Of a DNA stretch of 64,000 nucleotides, positions 46,891 through 56,780 are shown piece by piece. The notes beneath the pieces were generated by a model that saw only the letters and a list, made by a program, of their open reading frames with translations, did no database searches and was not told where the DNA came from. Made by a program: the position numbers and the translations under genes. Where the stretch lies: positions 53,336,063-53,400,062 of the forward strand of contig CM057233.1 in NCBI GenBank assembly GCA_029891385.1, written 5' to 3'. Source of the DNA: Erythroxylum novogranatense. Lineage: Eukaryota; Streptophyta; Magnoliopsida; Malpighiales; Erythroxylaceae. The stretch's first letter is position 1. Each line of letters starts with the position of its first letter.

Positions 46891-47020
46891 GCTACCCGAG
46901 CTGTCTCATACCCGACCTACAACGTCAGTGCCCGACCGATCGATCACCTGACGAGCTATTTCACAGACGAGCTACAAAACTCCTACATACTCCTACGACC
47001 CCTCTCTTCGCTCAGACTCG

Positions 47021-47037
47021 AGGAGTAGGGGGGCTTA
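47021..47037 (+). other. Polypurine tract of the Tat element
   Basis: AGGAGTAGGGGGG followed by CTTA lies immediately before the 3' LTR start TGGTCG at 47038, the expected plus-strand priming site. Confidence 0.85.
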
Positions 47038-47483
47038 TGGTCGGGTCGGCCGTGCAGGGCCCGGACCCAGTCAAGATGACCCATGGGCCGGTCGGTCCAT
47101 TCTTCAATTATCAATCTCCTACCTAATCGTCATGCTAGGCCCAAGCCCGATCCACGCCTTCCACAGCCCGTTAGCATGAGAAAACCTATCACATGCAGAG
47201 GTAGAAGTTTACGTAAAAACCTAAACCTAGTTACAAAACCATATATAAGGTATAGTTTTCTCATAATTGAGGTACGAAATCAGAACCTAGTTGTTTTCTC
47301 TGCATTGATCAACCTCACCTTCACAAAAAGACTTACTTGATCGTCGGAGGGGCTAATCGGGACACAACCCCCGACGTGCCTTCCTTGTTTTGCAGGTATC
47401 TTCACATCGAACTCATCACGGAAAGCAGCAGGATCATGGAGCAGAACGGCAACGTACAGTTCAACCAAAATCCGGCAGAACCA
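47038..47483 (+). repeat. 3' LTR of the Tat-type element
   Basis: A 446-bp partner of 18650-19075, beginning TGGTCGGGTCGG and ending CAGAACCA. It is followed at once by the target duplication gatat (47484-47488). Confidence 0.92.
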
Positions 47484-47488
47484 GATAT

Positions 47489-49354
47489 GTTTGTGTGTTT
47501 CAGATGCATCCTTCTTGATGGTTGCATATGTGTTGGTGTGTATTAGATAACAGATGTTGTCATTAGTTTAGTGTTGAGTGTGGTCTCGAATGTTTGTTTG
47601 GTTACTTTCTGGTTCCTATTGTAATCTCATTGTTGGATCCCGAATGTTTCATAAAAGTTAGAACTATTTGAAGGAGAAATTTTGGCAAGTAGTCATAGGT
47701 AAAGAGCAAATGAATGAAAATTTTGAACCAAGAAATGATAGGCAAGGGTAAGGTAGCGTATGAAAAATGTGGATATGTCCAAGTTTTACTTTGATGTTTC
47801 TGGTGGATAAAAGATTTTGAAGTGAGAAGAATTTAGGTGAAAGTTAGAAGTAAAATAAAAGTCTAAAATGAAGTTACATTTATGTAGTAAGTTGATGAAG
47901 AATATGTACATAAGTATATGTTCAATTGTTGGTGTTCATGATTAATCATGAACTAAATATTTTCTTCGGATGCTATTTATTTGAAATGGAGTTGAGAATG
48001 AGGAGTAAGTGAAACAGAAAAAGATCATCTTAGTATGATTTGTGTTAAGGAAAGATTGTGAAACACAAAGGATGGTTAATCTGGAAAATGTTCACTGAGT
48101 ATGTTTCAGTTTTTTAGCCATGATGGTTTCTCTAGTTGTCCAACTAAGAAGATTCTTTGTTTGGATTAAACTAGAAACATATGGCTACATTTCTTATGAA
48201 GATATCAAATTTCAATTCTGTCTCTAAGAGTCTCAAAATTTGTCATGAAGTGAAAACTGGGTCCAATACATTGGGAGCTGAATGTAAAATTTGTGTTCTA
48301 ACTTCTGGAGAAAATCTAGATTAATCTAGATAGATTTTGGCAAAGATGCCTTCTTGAGAGTTGTAGATCTTTCTTTTTTCTTTTCAACGGTATATAGTAT
48401 GGAATTTTTGGACATTTGAGTCGAAAGTTATGATCTTTAAAAGTAAGACGATGCAAAAATAAGACGATGCAAAAATAAAATGAAGCAAAGTAAAACGATG
48501 CAAAAGTAAGACAATGCAAAAGTAAGACGATGCAAAAGTAAGACGATGCAAAAATAAGACGAAGCAAAATAAGATGATGCAAAAGTAAGACGAAGCAAAA
48601 TAAGACGAAGCAAAAGTAAGACAAAACAAAGTAAGAAGATACAAAAGTCAGAAGGAAGAAGACGTGTTTATTATCATAAATTGTGTTGGTTATGATATTG
48701 ATTTCCTGACAAGACAATAATTTTTTAGAAACATGTGTTTTTGTTTAAACTCAATGAAAGTGTTTTCAAATGACAAGGAAGAAATTATTTCAAAAGTTTT
48801 GCTTATCTTTCTTCTATTATAAACTGTTACCCATGAGCTTTCGAGCTCACCCCTTCTCTGTCCCCTCCTCAGGTGATAGTTAAGAAGTCACGCGAGCAAG
48901 GGTCTAAAGGAAATTCTTCAAATTTGTTATTTTGTATTTCAAACTAGATTTTGTAACCAGGAGGGTTTAGTTGCATTTATAAAAATTAGTAGTTCTTGTA
49001 ACTTCTGTATTATGAGATTCTCATATTATAATGTATTGTGGCTTATAAGACCCTTTTGTTTTGAGGGTAATGAAATATGAATGATAATATTAGTTGTAAG
49101 TAATGTATTAAAGATGTATGATGAAGTAAAGATATAAGAGTCTTATGACTTTTCAGCAAGAGTTGGACTTTACATTCAGAGATAGGATCCAACATTAAGG
49201 TAATAAGTTTCTTTCGATATTTGATTGTCATGGGCATGCCACCATTGTGGGATGATGCCTAATAAGAGTTTTTGGAAATAACCCTACAAGAAGATTCGCT
49301 CAAGTATTATGATTTTCGCTACAGGTTGGGTTTCGGAAACGAGTCCCAATATTT
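47489..49354 (+). mobile_element. LTR-like sequence ending at an orphan primer-binding site
   Basis: No gene is seen. The stretch near 48835-48880 (gagctttcgagctcacccct, then a C/T-rich run and CAG) resembles the R/U5 region of long Tekay/Del-type LTRs, and the segment ends next to a TGGTATCAGAGC site. The left part probably lies before 18645, so the Tat element would have jumped into this older LTR. Neither the start nor a second LTR could be found. Confidence 0.4.
48447..48655. repeat. 16-bp minisatellite (gacgatgcaaaagtaa)
   Basis: About thirteen 15-16-bp units of the form ga(c/t)ga(t/a)gcaaaa(g/a)taa run head to tail, degenerating at the right end. The long low-complexity frames on the minus strand here are by-products of the repeat. 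Confidence 0.93.
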
Positions 49355-49355
49355 G

Positions 49356-49367
49356 TGGTATCAGAGC
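49356..49367 (+). other. Orphan tRNA-Met-type primer-binding site
   Basis: A perfect TGGTATCAGAGC, the commonest plant LTR-retrotransposon primer site, with no recognisable gag-pol downstream. It marks the 3' border of a truncated LTR element. Confidence 0.75.
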
Positions 49368-49799
49368 AAAAGTTAGATTCCGAAAATCAAGCGGGATCCA
49401 ACACTCGTAATGTTTGTTGTTGTGTTTTTTACATTTTGTGGTCTGCACATGCTCCTTTTATTTTTGTGGATGTTTTGTGGTCTTCACATAAAACAAGCTT
49501 TTTTAAAAAATTAAAAGGAATTTTCATTAACTACAGTGAAAACTATACAACAAGATATGGAGGCCTTCTGTAGAGAATCAAAAGTATTAAAATGTCCTAT
49601 ACTCAAAATTTATAAAGTATGGAAACAAAGCTAATGAGTTATAAGTTCCAACTCAATTGCATATTGTCTATTAGATTTTGGGTTACATCTTTAGATATTA
49701 CAAGGCCTCAGATCTCGTTGATAGTGTTTGCTACTAACTGGTATTGTGTAGTTTGCTCTCACCAATATAACTTTTGATTCCTCTCTTGTTAGATATTAT
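49368..49799. other. Gap; probable retrotransposon leader, no gene
   Basis: AT-rich DNA downstream of the orphan primer site. No coding similarity was recognised. Confidence 0.4.
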
Positions 49800-52030
49800 A
49801 AATGGATAGGGTGAAAGCAGTATTGATCAGCCTAGAATCTTCCTTGCGATGATTTGCAACTCTGATGACTTTGGTGTAGAAAGTGAGGCCAATCATATGA
49901 ACTATAGAAAAAAAACCTCAACTTGTGAAGCATTTGGCTCCATACCGATTTGGTGTATGTGCAATTGAAGAATAGGTGATACCTATCTTCAGTTGTCAGT
50001 TGGCATAAGATACATATTAGATCGTAAGTACCATACCACCTATCTTTGGTGCTGAATCTATTTTTGATCGCTTGGAAAATGATCATGGAGGCTCTTAATA
50101 TGCGGCTTTTCTTCCAAAGGAGCTTGAACCAAGGAACTACTGGACGTTTCGATTAGAGACTGCTATAGCAGTACTTATTTGTAAAGAGAGCTTTGGGATC
50201 ATGCTTCCATACTATCGTATCATCATGGTTACTATTGGCGATGTGTGGGAGGTATTGGCTTAAGAGTCGGAACCTCTGTAGTTTCCAAACTATTATCCAT
50301 CAACAATGAGTGCTGAAACTTTGGCTTAGAGCGGAACTCAATTTCTGAGTTGATCTAATTTTGTCATTTAGATTAATTGAATGAACTCAGTCAAATCATC
50401 AAACCAAGTGGAGATGTTGCAGCCATTTCCCAGTTTGTCAAAAAATGAGAAGGTATATCAATGGTTGGATGCTTAACATTTGTTTGAATACCCAGGAGCA
50501 GTCCGTGAGAGTTGCCATTTACCAGAAATTTTGAGAATGTAAATAAGCTTAATGGATCCATTTGATCCAGATGGCGTTCTTATCTGTATATAGCCTCCAT
50601 ATTTTCTTGCAAAGTAGTACTTTCTACAACAGAGTGGTTGAGAGTAATCCCAACCCACCCTTGTTTCTTGAAACCATTTGACTTTAGCTTTCTTAGCATT
50701 TTCCATAGAACTCGACCATATAAAAGCTTTTATGGCGATCAAGTCCCTTGATTACCTTCCTTGACAGTATCAAATGGTTGGTTTAGTGAATGTGTAGATT
50801 GTTTAAAATAGATTGAATAAGCATAACTCTAGCAGCTATGGAGAGAAACTTATTCTGGAAAGCTAGGATTTTGGATTTGTATTTGTCTAAGAGTGGAGCA
50901 CAGTCTCTGTATGTAAGCTTGGTATGAGAGATAGGGAACCCCTAAGTACTTAAAGGGAGTTGCGTGTAGTTCCATACCCAATGACTGTGCAAGTTCAAGT
51001 TTGTTGTTGACATTGGCTGAACAGTAGAAGTTGCTTTTTTAAATATTAACTTGAAAGCCTAACCAGTTGAAGAACCTCTACAAGATGTCTTTAAGAATGT
51101 TGATTGAGAACATATCAGCTCCAAACAAAAGAAGTAATTCATCAGTGAACATGAGATGAGTGAGTTTTAGAGGTCTATATTTGTAGTAGAAATAGAATCG
51201 ACCTATGTAGTATAAGTTTGTCTAGCATTCTCGATAGCCCTTCCATAACCAAGACGAAGAAATACGGGGAGAGGGGATCCCTTGCCTGAATCCCTCTAGC
51301 ACACTGCACTGGCTTTGTAGGGATAACATTAACTAAGATGCTCACTGAGGAGGTGTGAAGACAGAGCCTAATCCCATTTTTGAAGTTTAAAGGAAATTCC
51401 ATAGTCGATAGACATACTTCAATGAATTCCCAACTAACTGTGTCAAAAGCTTTGTAAAAGTCTATTTTCCATTGGCAACTTTTCAGATGCTTACCTGATT
51501 GATAGCTCCTCAGTAGTTCCTGCATAAGCAATACATTATCTCCAATGGTAATGCCTTCCATGAAAACTCCTTATGTGGGGTTAATTATCTCCTTCAGAGC
51601 TTTTTTAAGTTGAATGGCTAGTAGCTTGGCAATAAGTTTGTAGAACGTGTTGCAAAATGAAATGGGTCTATAGTTAGTAAAAGAGGATGGGTTTGGTTTT
51701 TTGGGGACAAGATAGATAAACGTATGGTTTATTTCTATCAGCATTTTGCATGAGCATAGTGTTTCTTGGATAGTTTGAGTGAAGAGGTGTCCCGTGATGT
51801 TCCATGTGTGTTGAAAGAAATGGGCAGTGAAGCCATCCGGCCCAGGGGTTTAGAGAGATAAGAACTTTAATTTCAGTGTCTGGGATCGGTGTTACTTGAA
51901 GGTCCTTGATGGTTTAGTTTAAGGGGTTATCAATAAATCTATGTATGGTAATTGTCTGGTTTGTTTGGTATGGACTACCCATCAGCTGATCAAAATAGGC
52001 TTTGATAATGTCCATTAGTATTGATTGGTT
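49800..52030 (-). mobile_element. LINE (L1-type) 3' remnant
   Basis: A minus-strand reverse-transcriptase and zf-RVT remnant. At 51561-51175 the frame carries KAFDTVSWEF (RT motif), then GIQARDPLSPYFFVLVMEGLSRML. An FTDE segment near 51150 replaces the catalytic FADD box. At 50086-49832 the zf-RVT-like segment reads CILCQLTTEDRYHLFFNC. Upstream pieces to about 52030 lie in broken frames. It is clearly inactive, and the sequence differs from the LINE at 1-4046, so it is a separate insertion. Confidence 0.85.
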
Positions 52031-52483
52031 ACAGTAAATAAATGTTAAAAGATAAAGACTCCAGAACACAATCTTTTCCAGCAGCAAGTCATTTCTGTCT
52101 CATCAAATGGAAATTACACATCAAAATGGAAAATTATCATACTTCCATTGACAATAGCTCAGTATTTCTTTGTTCTTACCATCCAAGGTCATACTGATCT
52201 GATCACATCCAAGGTACAAAATGCTAACAATGTAGGAAAGCATTTTCATCTTTCTTATCACTACAGCTGCAAGCTTATAAATTATTGGAGAAAAGACAAT
52301 ACATGAACAGTGCAGCAGACAATGTCGAATCTACTACAAATTTGTCTGCATGGAAAGATCAATGCCTACCTAGAAAATTGCAGCAAACTCTAATGAAGTT
52401 TGAAATTAATTTCGAATTCATCTATCAGTTTCATTTCCATCTGGAGAATGTCACAAGAATAAGGAAGCGATCTATAGTTATAA
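52031..52483 (-). other. 3' flank and probable 3' UTR of the TyrRS gene
   Basis: AT-rich DNA after the stop codon of the minus-strand TyrRS gene, down to the LINE remnant. The polyadenylation site cannot be placed. An open + strand frame at 52285-52686 runs partly through the TyrRS gene and is a shadow. Confidence 0.45.
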
Positions 52484-54013
52484 TCAAGCTATCCGTACAA
52501 TTACTTTGTTCTTCTTCCCTGCAGATAGAAGGACTTTTCCGTCCACAATGTCTTCAGGTTCTATTCTCTTATTTTCAGTGTCCACTCTGCTATTGTTCAA
52601 ATACAGCCCGCCTTGCTTTAACAGACGGCGGGCAGCTGACTTACTGTCAAACAAACCAGCAGAAACTGATAAATCAACAAGACTAAGATTGAGAACCTGA
52701 TCATATGCGAAGGAGCAAGAGGGAACATCCCCTGCAATGCCCTCGATGGCTTTCCAATCCAACTTAGTCTGCGCTCCTGGTCTCAGCGCCTCATTTGCTT
52801 TGAGAGCCTCGTTTAGCCCATCTTCACCATGGACAAATCGAGTCACTTCTTCAGCCAGCTTTCGTTGCACTGTATTGGGAACATATCCAGGACTCTTCAT
52901 TTGGTTCTCCAACTCATCTATCTCCTTCACGTCCAAAAAAGTAAGCATCGTGAGAAACCTTATGACATCCGCATCTGGGACAGAGAAGAAGTACTGGTAG
53001 AACTTGTACGGTGACAACATAGATGGCGAAAGCCAAATGGCGCCATCCTCAGACTTGCCAAATTTGGTTCCATCACTCTTCAATAGAAGAGGGAATGTCA
53101 GGCCATAGGCTACATCTCCTTCAGGTTGGAGAATTTTTCGTATGAGTTCGGTGCCAGCAGTGATATTGCCCCACTGGTCACTTCCTCCAATCTGAACATT
53201 GACACTCTCATTCTGAAAAAGGTAAAGAAAATCGTAGCCCTGCAGTAACTGGTATGTGAATTCCGTATAACTCATTCCCTGTTCTGATTCAAGCCTCTTC
53301 TTGACACTCTCTTTGGCGATCATGGTGCCAATTCGAGCATACCTCCCAACTTGTTTCAGGAAATCCAGCAATCTAATTTCTTTCCACCAATCATAATTAT
53401 TCATAACCACAAATGAAGAAGACAATAACGATGCTGATGTTGAGGTTGATGATAAGTTACAATTATTAGTGAAGATTCTACTGATGGTGCTGGTAATCCC
53501 AAGGGTGTTTTTCTCCAAAGTATTGACATCAAGCTCAGGCCTTTCAAGACTCTTGCCAGAAGGGTCTCCAATTCTAGCAGTAGCACCACCTATCAAAGCA
53601 ACGACTTTATGGCCACATCTCTGAAACCAAGAGAGAACGATGATACCAAGGAGATTACCCAAGTGTAAGCTCTCTGCCGTAGGGTCGAAACCACAATAAA
53701 CCCTAAGAGGATTGGTATTGTCATCAGAGTTGTAAAAGGAAGAAACAGACCTTAGATTGTCACTTGTGAGGGATTCAAGCAAGCCCCTTTTCTCAAGTAT
53801 GTCGATCACATTGAGACGGCCAATAGTTTCCGGAGGACGAATGGTAGAGGTAGAGCCTTGCTGCTGCTGAGCAGAGTGTAGGCAACGGACAAAGTAGACA
53901 TGATTTTTAGTTGAATTACATTGTTTAAGGAGACGTCGGGACTTCGACAAGGAAAAGAAGAAGCTTTTCTGATGAGAAGAGCAGAGCACAGTCGTAGCAG
54001 CAACAGCCGCCAT
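52484..54013 (-). CDS. Organellar (bacterial-type) tyrosyl-tRNA synthetase
   Basis: Charges tRNA-Tyr with tyrosine in chloroplasts and/or mitochondria. Intronless, 509 residues, matching the roughly 511 of Arabidopsis EMB2768. Residues 1-50 are rich in Ser, Lys and Arg with few acidic residues, as expected for a transit peptide. The class I HIGH-type motif is HLGN at 117-120 in FDPTAESLHLGNLLG. Tyrosine-site segments are YQLLQGYDF (254-262) and QIGGSDQWGN (274-283). The KMSKS-type loop is KFGKS (317-321). A C-terminal S4 RNA-binding domain follows (about 440-505, ending in KVLLSAGKKNKVIVRIA). A low-complexity Ser/Thr/Asn insertion at 183-206 looks lineage-specific. The start is the first ATG of the open frame. 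It lies head to head with the thymidylate kinase gene. Confidence 0.97.
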   Translation of the reverse strand: MAAVAATTVLCSSHQKSFFFSLSKSRRLLKQCNSTKNHVYFVRCLHSAQQQQGSTSTIRPPETIGRLNVIDILEKRGLLESLTSDNLRSVSSFYNSDDNTNPLRVYCGFDPTAESLHLGNLLGIIVLSWFQRCGHKVVALIGGATARIGDPSGKSLERPELDVNTLEKNTLGITSTISRIFTNNCNLSSTSTSASLLSSSFVVMNNYDWWKEIRLLDFLKQVGRYARIGTMIAKESVKKRLESEQGMSYTEFTYQLLQGYDFLYLFQNESVNVQIGGSDQWGNITAGTELIRKILQPEGDVAYGLTFPLLLKSDGTKFGKSEDGAIWLSPSMLSPYKFYQYFFSVPDADVIRFLTMLTFLDVKEIDELENQMKSPGYVPNTVQRKLAEEVTRFVHGEDGLNEALKANEALRPGAQTKLDWKAIEGIAGDVPSCSFAYDQVLNLSLVDLSVSAGLFDSKSAARRLLKQGGLYLNNSRVDTENKRIEPEDIVDGKVLLSAGKKNKVIVRIA

Positions 54014-54319
54014 AGGAATCTGCCTCTTTCTGATGGGTGGTGGTAACGCATCGCATTTCCCAATCTCGTCTCAATCTTTAGTTTTGGGCCAAAACAATTG
54101 GCTTTTCTCCAGTCCAATAAATCTTTTGGCGGGAATTTTGGTGAAAGTTAGCCGAAATGAAGTTCTAGAGGACCCACCATTGAATATAAGGTTCCTCAGA
54201 GCTCTCTTTGCATTAGCACGCTTTTGTCGAACCAATTATACCGAGAGGGAGAGAGGGAGAGAGAGGGAGTTCCACCACTGCCGGAATCTGGATTTACGTT
54301 ATCACGTCGCCTTTCTCAG
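54014..54319. promoter_or_regulatory. Shared bidirectional promoter and TMPK 5' exon
   Basis: Only about 0.3 kb separates the TyrRS start codon (54013, minus) from the end of the probable first exon of the thymidylate kinase gene (plus), whose donor reads CTCAG/GTCACT at 54319-54325. A GA-repeat tract lies at 54243-54270. No TATA box is obvious, as is usual for plant housekeeping promoters. Start sites are not mapped. Confidence 0.55.
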
Positions 54320-56753
54320 GTCACTCTCCTCGCACTTGGATACTCTCTCTTTTGATTAAAGCTTTATTTTTTAATTTTATTTGTAAAAAAGAGGAAAGAA
54401 AGAACATTTAGTTGTCTATGTTGGATCGGAAAATCGCCCGGTTTCATCGGTGTTGTAAATCAATGGAAGAATGTCGGTTTCTACTGGGTGGGTTTGAAGT
54501 TGGTTTTTTGGGATCTTGTTGTTATCTATTATCGCCTGTATCCGTAAGATTAGTTTCAAGTCTTTAGTTGGTCAGTCAACTTTACCGCTTGCAGTCAATC
54601 TCTTGATTTTGCGTCATTTCTTGTTGTTTGGTTGCTTGTCGTTTCAAATTCTCATGTGATTGTTTTTCTTCTTCTTTGATATTCTGACCAGAATTTGCTT
54701 ACCCCTATAAATCTATAACAATTACTTTTCTTTTTCAACTCTCTTTCTCCTGGATCATAAAGTTTGTTTAATTCTACGCTGTAAGGATATGTTTTTCAGG
54801 AGCAGAAGTGAATGATTTTGCTCTCTACCTGAGCATACTGTAATTGTTTTACCCGATAAACGAAAACCCATTTTAGGTTCTGATTCATTGGACATTTTTT
54901 TAAAGCTTTATAATTTTTAAAAAAGAGAAATCAAAATGGACAAAAGTTTACAGCCTTCCAAGTTATGCATCTAGCCTGAAGAAAAGTACAAAGATTACCA
55001 GCTTGGTTGACTGTGGCAAAATTTTCTAAAAGCCACTATTACTTGTGTTAATTTCATTGAACTGAAATATATTCTTTGGAAACACCTTTTAATCGATTTT
55101 TTTGTTTTAGCATTGCATGTTGTGAGTGCGCTAGTGCTAATAGTTATCAAGAGTCACTTTATATTTTTCATTTCTTGTACTCTTCCTTTTGCTATGGCTT
55201 GTTTTTTTTGCTGCTGTAGATTTATAAGTTTCTTCTGTTTGTGGGAAAATTAGATAGATGTCACATTTGTATTTTAAACTACACATATGATTAATGTATT
55301 AATTGATTTTAACACTAGTGCTGTCTTGTCTTAATTTATCAGCGTGTCAACCTTTTTATTATAATTTTCTTGTTTGATTATCATAAAAAAAGTACACGAA
55401 ATAAAATTTGACTCTTATGTTTTAGCTTGGTTCGAAAAAAGAAATAGCAAACCGTTCAACTTGGTTTAGCTTGAAATAGGCTTTTGTTTGGTGGGCACAA
55501 AGGGAGCAAGGTTAACAAGATTTCTACTAGAACATTATTTTTCATTTTGTTATCTCCGTTGCTTGTTTGCTGTTCTGCTATTTCTGGCTTGAACATTTTT
55601 CTTACCCTAATTAGTGTTTGTTCTCCTTTCTTTAGCTGGGGCCTTTAGTTTGTTCTTATCTGCTTAGAAATCAAATCTCATTTCTTATAGAAAATGAAAA
55701 GATCCAAATGTAGATTCAACACGTAAGTTTTTATAGATTATTTGGGGATAGAAATATATCGAAAGAATAAAAACTGCAACCAACCGTCGCTTTGCAAATG
55801 TGAGTTCCTATAGGTTATTTGGCGATAGAAATATAGAATGGAAGGAATTAGGAGACATAGGGCTTCCAATTTGGTAAAAATCTTGATCTTCCTAGTGATA
55901 TGTGAGACAAACATCATTATTATTTCTTTGCTCTGAGCTCTACAGTAACTTTGGCTATTTTTTCTTTCTCTAGTCATATTTCAATGACATTTTATTTTGA
56001 CTACCTTTGGGCTGTTATGAAATGCCAAAGAAAAGAAAAAATCACTGAAATAAGAGACATGAGGGGCTAAAGGAACTTAGAGTGAGTTGCTTTATCTTGA
56101 GCATGTTCATCGTGTAAAAGTTGTAAAAGGAAACAAGGAACAAATTAAGTAATGATAAAACTGAAAAACAGCTTTGATGCTTGTAATGTAGACATGTAAA
56201 TTACATAATATTTTGTAAAATCAGAACTTATGAGTGCATATTTTAGAAATGTTATGGAGTGAAGAGGATTCTGTGCTACCAGCTCAAGACAAAGTGTTCA
56301 CATGTAGGATGATTTGTTGCACTAGGTTTTCCAAAGAGATTAAATTCCTGAAAATTTGCATGATAGAAAGCCTGAGGTATTTTGTTTATCATTCCACTAA
56401 TTCCTTTTTTAACCTTTGCGCCACTGTCTTTTAAAAGTGAAATTGACTAGTCACTTCGTTAATGGGGTTAAATCTGGTTGTTATACTGTATCTGCAGGTA
56501 ATCAATTTTGGATGGACATGATACATGCCTGAACTTTTCAGACTTTTTAAGTCCTTGTAAGTGACTTGCATATAAGAATTTTCACTTTGTACAATTACTT
56601 TCTATGTTCTCTTGGTAAGATTGCAAGTGTAACTGTGACAGCATGACCATGTAGAAATCTCTGTTCTGTCAAATAACTCATAAATATTTAAATAACAGAA
56701 ATTTCGGGGCTGTAGCTGCAAATCGGCCATTGTATTTTTGTTTCAATCTTCAG
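54320..56753 (+). other. Long first intron of the thymidylate kinase gene (inferred)
   Basis: A 2.4-kb AT- and T-rich interval runs between the donor at 54320 and the acceptor cttcag at 56753. No coding frame or transposon was recognised in it. If a different first exon is used, part of this would be promoter. Confidence 0.5.
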
Positions 56754-56780
56754 CAAAAGAAGTCCTATTGTTCAATTAGA

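Larger units (their letters stand above)
18650..47483 (+). mobile_element. Tat-type Ty3/gypsy LTR retrotransposon, interrupted by nested insertions
   Basis: Complete element bounded by LTRs at 18650-19075 and 47038-47483, with a perfect 5-bp target duplication gatat at 18645-18649 and 47484-47488. Order: LTR, primer site, gag, protease, reverse transcriptase, RNase H, second RNase H, integrase, minisatellite, antisense ORF, polypurine tract, LTR. The double RNase H and the antisense ORF are features known from the Tat lineage (Ogre/Retand-type elements). Subtracting the insertions at 19689-28502 and 29586-39160 leaves about 10.4 kb. Stops and frame breaks throughout make it inactive. Confidence 0.93.

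Noticed and set aside
48316..48717. Minus-strand ORF of Phe/Leu/Ser-rich protein resembling a membrane protein
   Set aside because: Generated by the 16-bp minisatellite; the repeated peptide mirrors the DNA repeat.
52285..52686. 133-codon + strand ORF next to TyrRS
   Set aside because: It overlaps the C-terminal coding region of the TyrRS gene on the opposite strand and has no family resemblance.
54033..54359. 108-codon ORF in the TyrRS/TMPK promoter region
   Set aside because: It overlaps the TyrRS promoter and the likely untranslated exon of TMPK, and its frame does not join the TMPK coding frame across the proposed splice.
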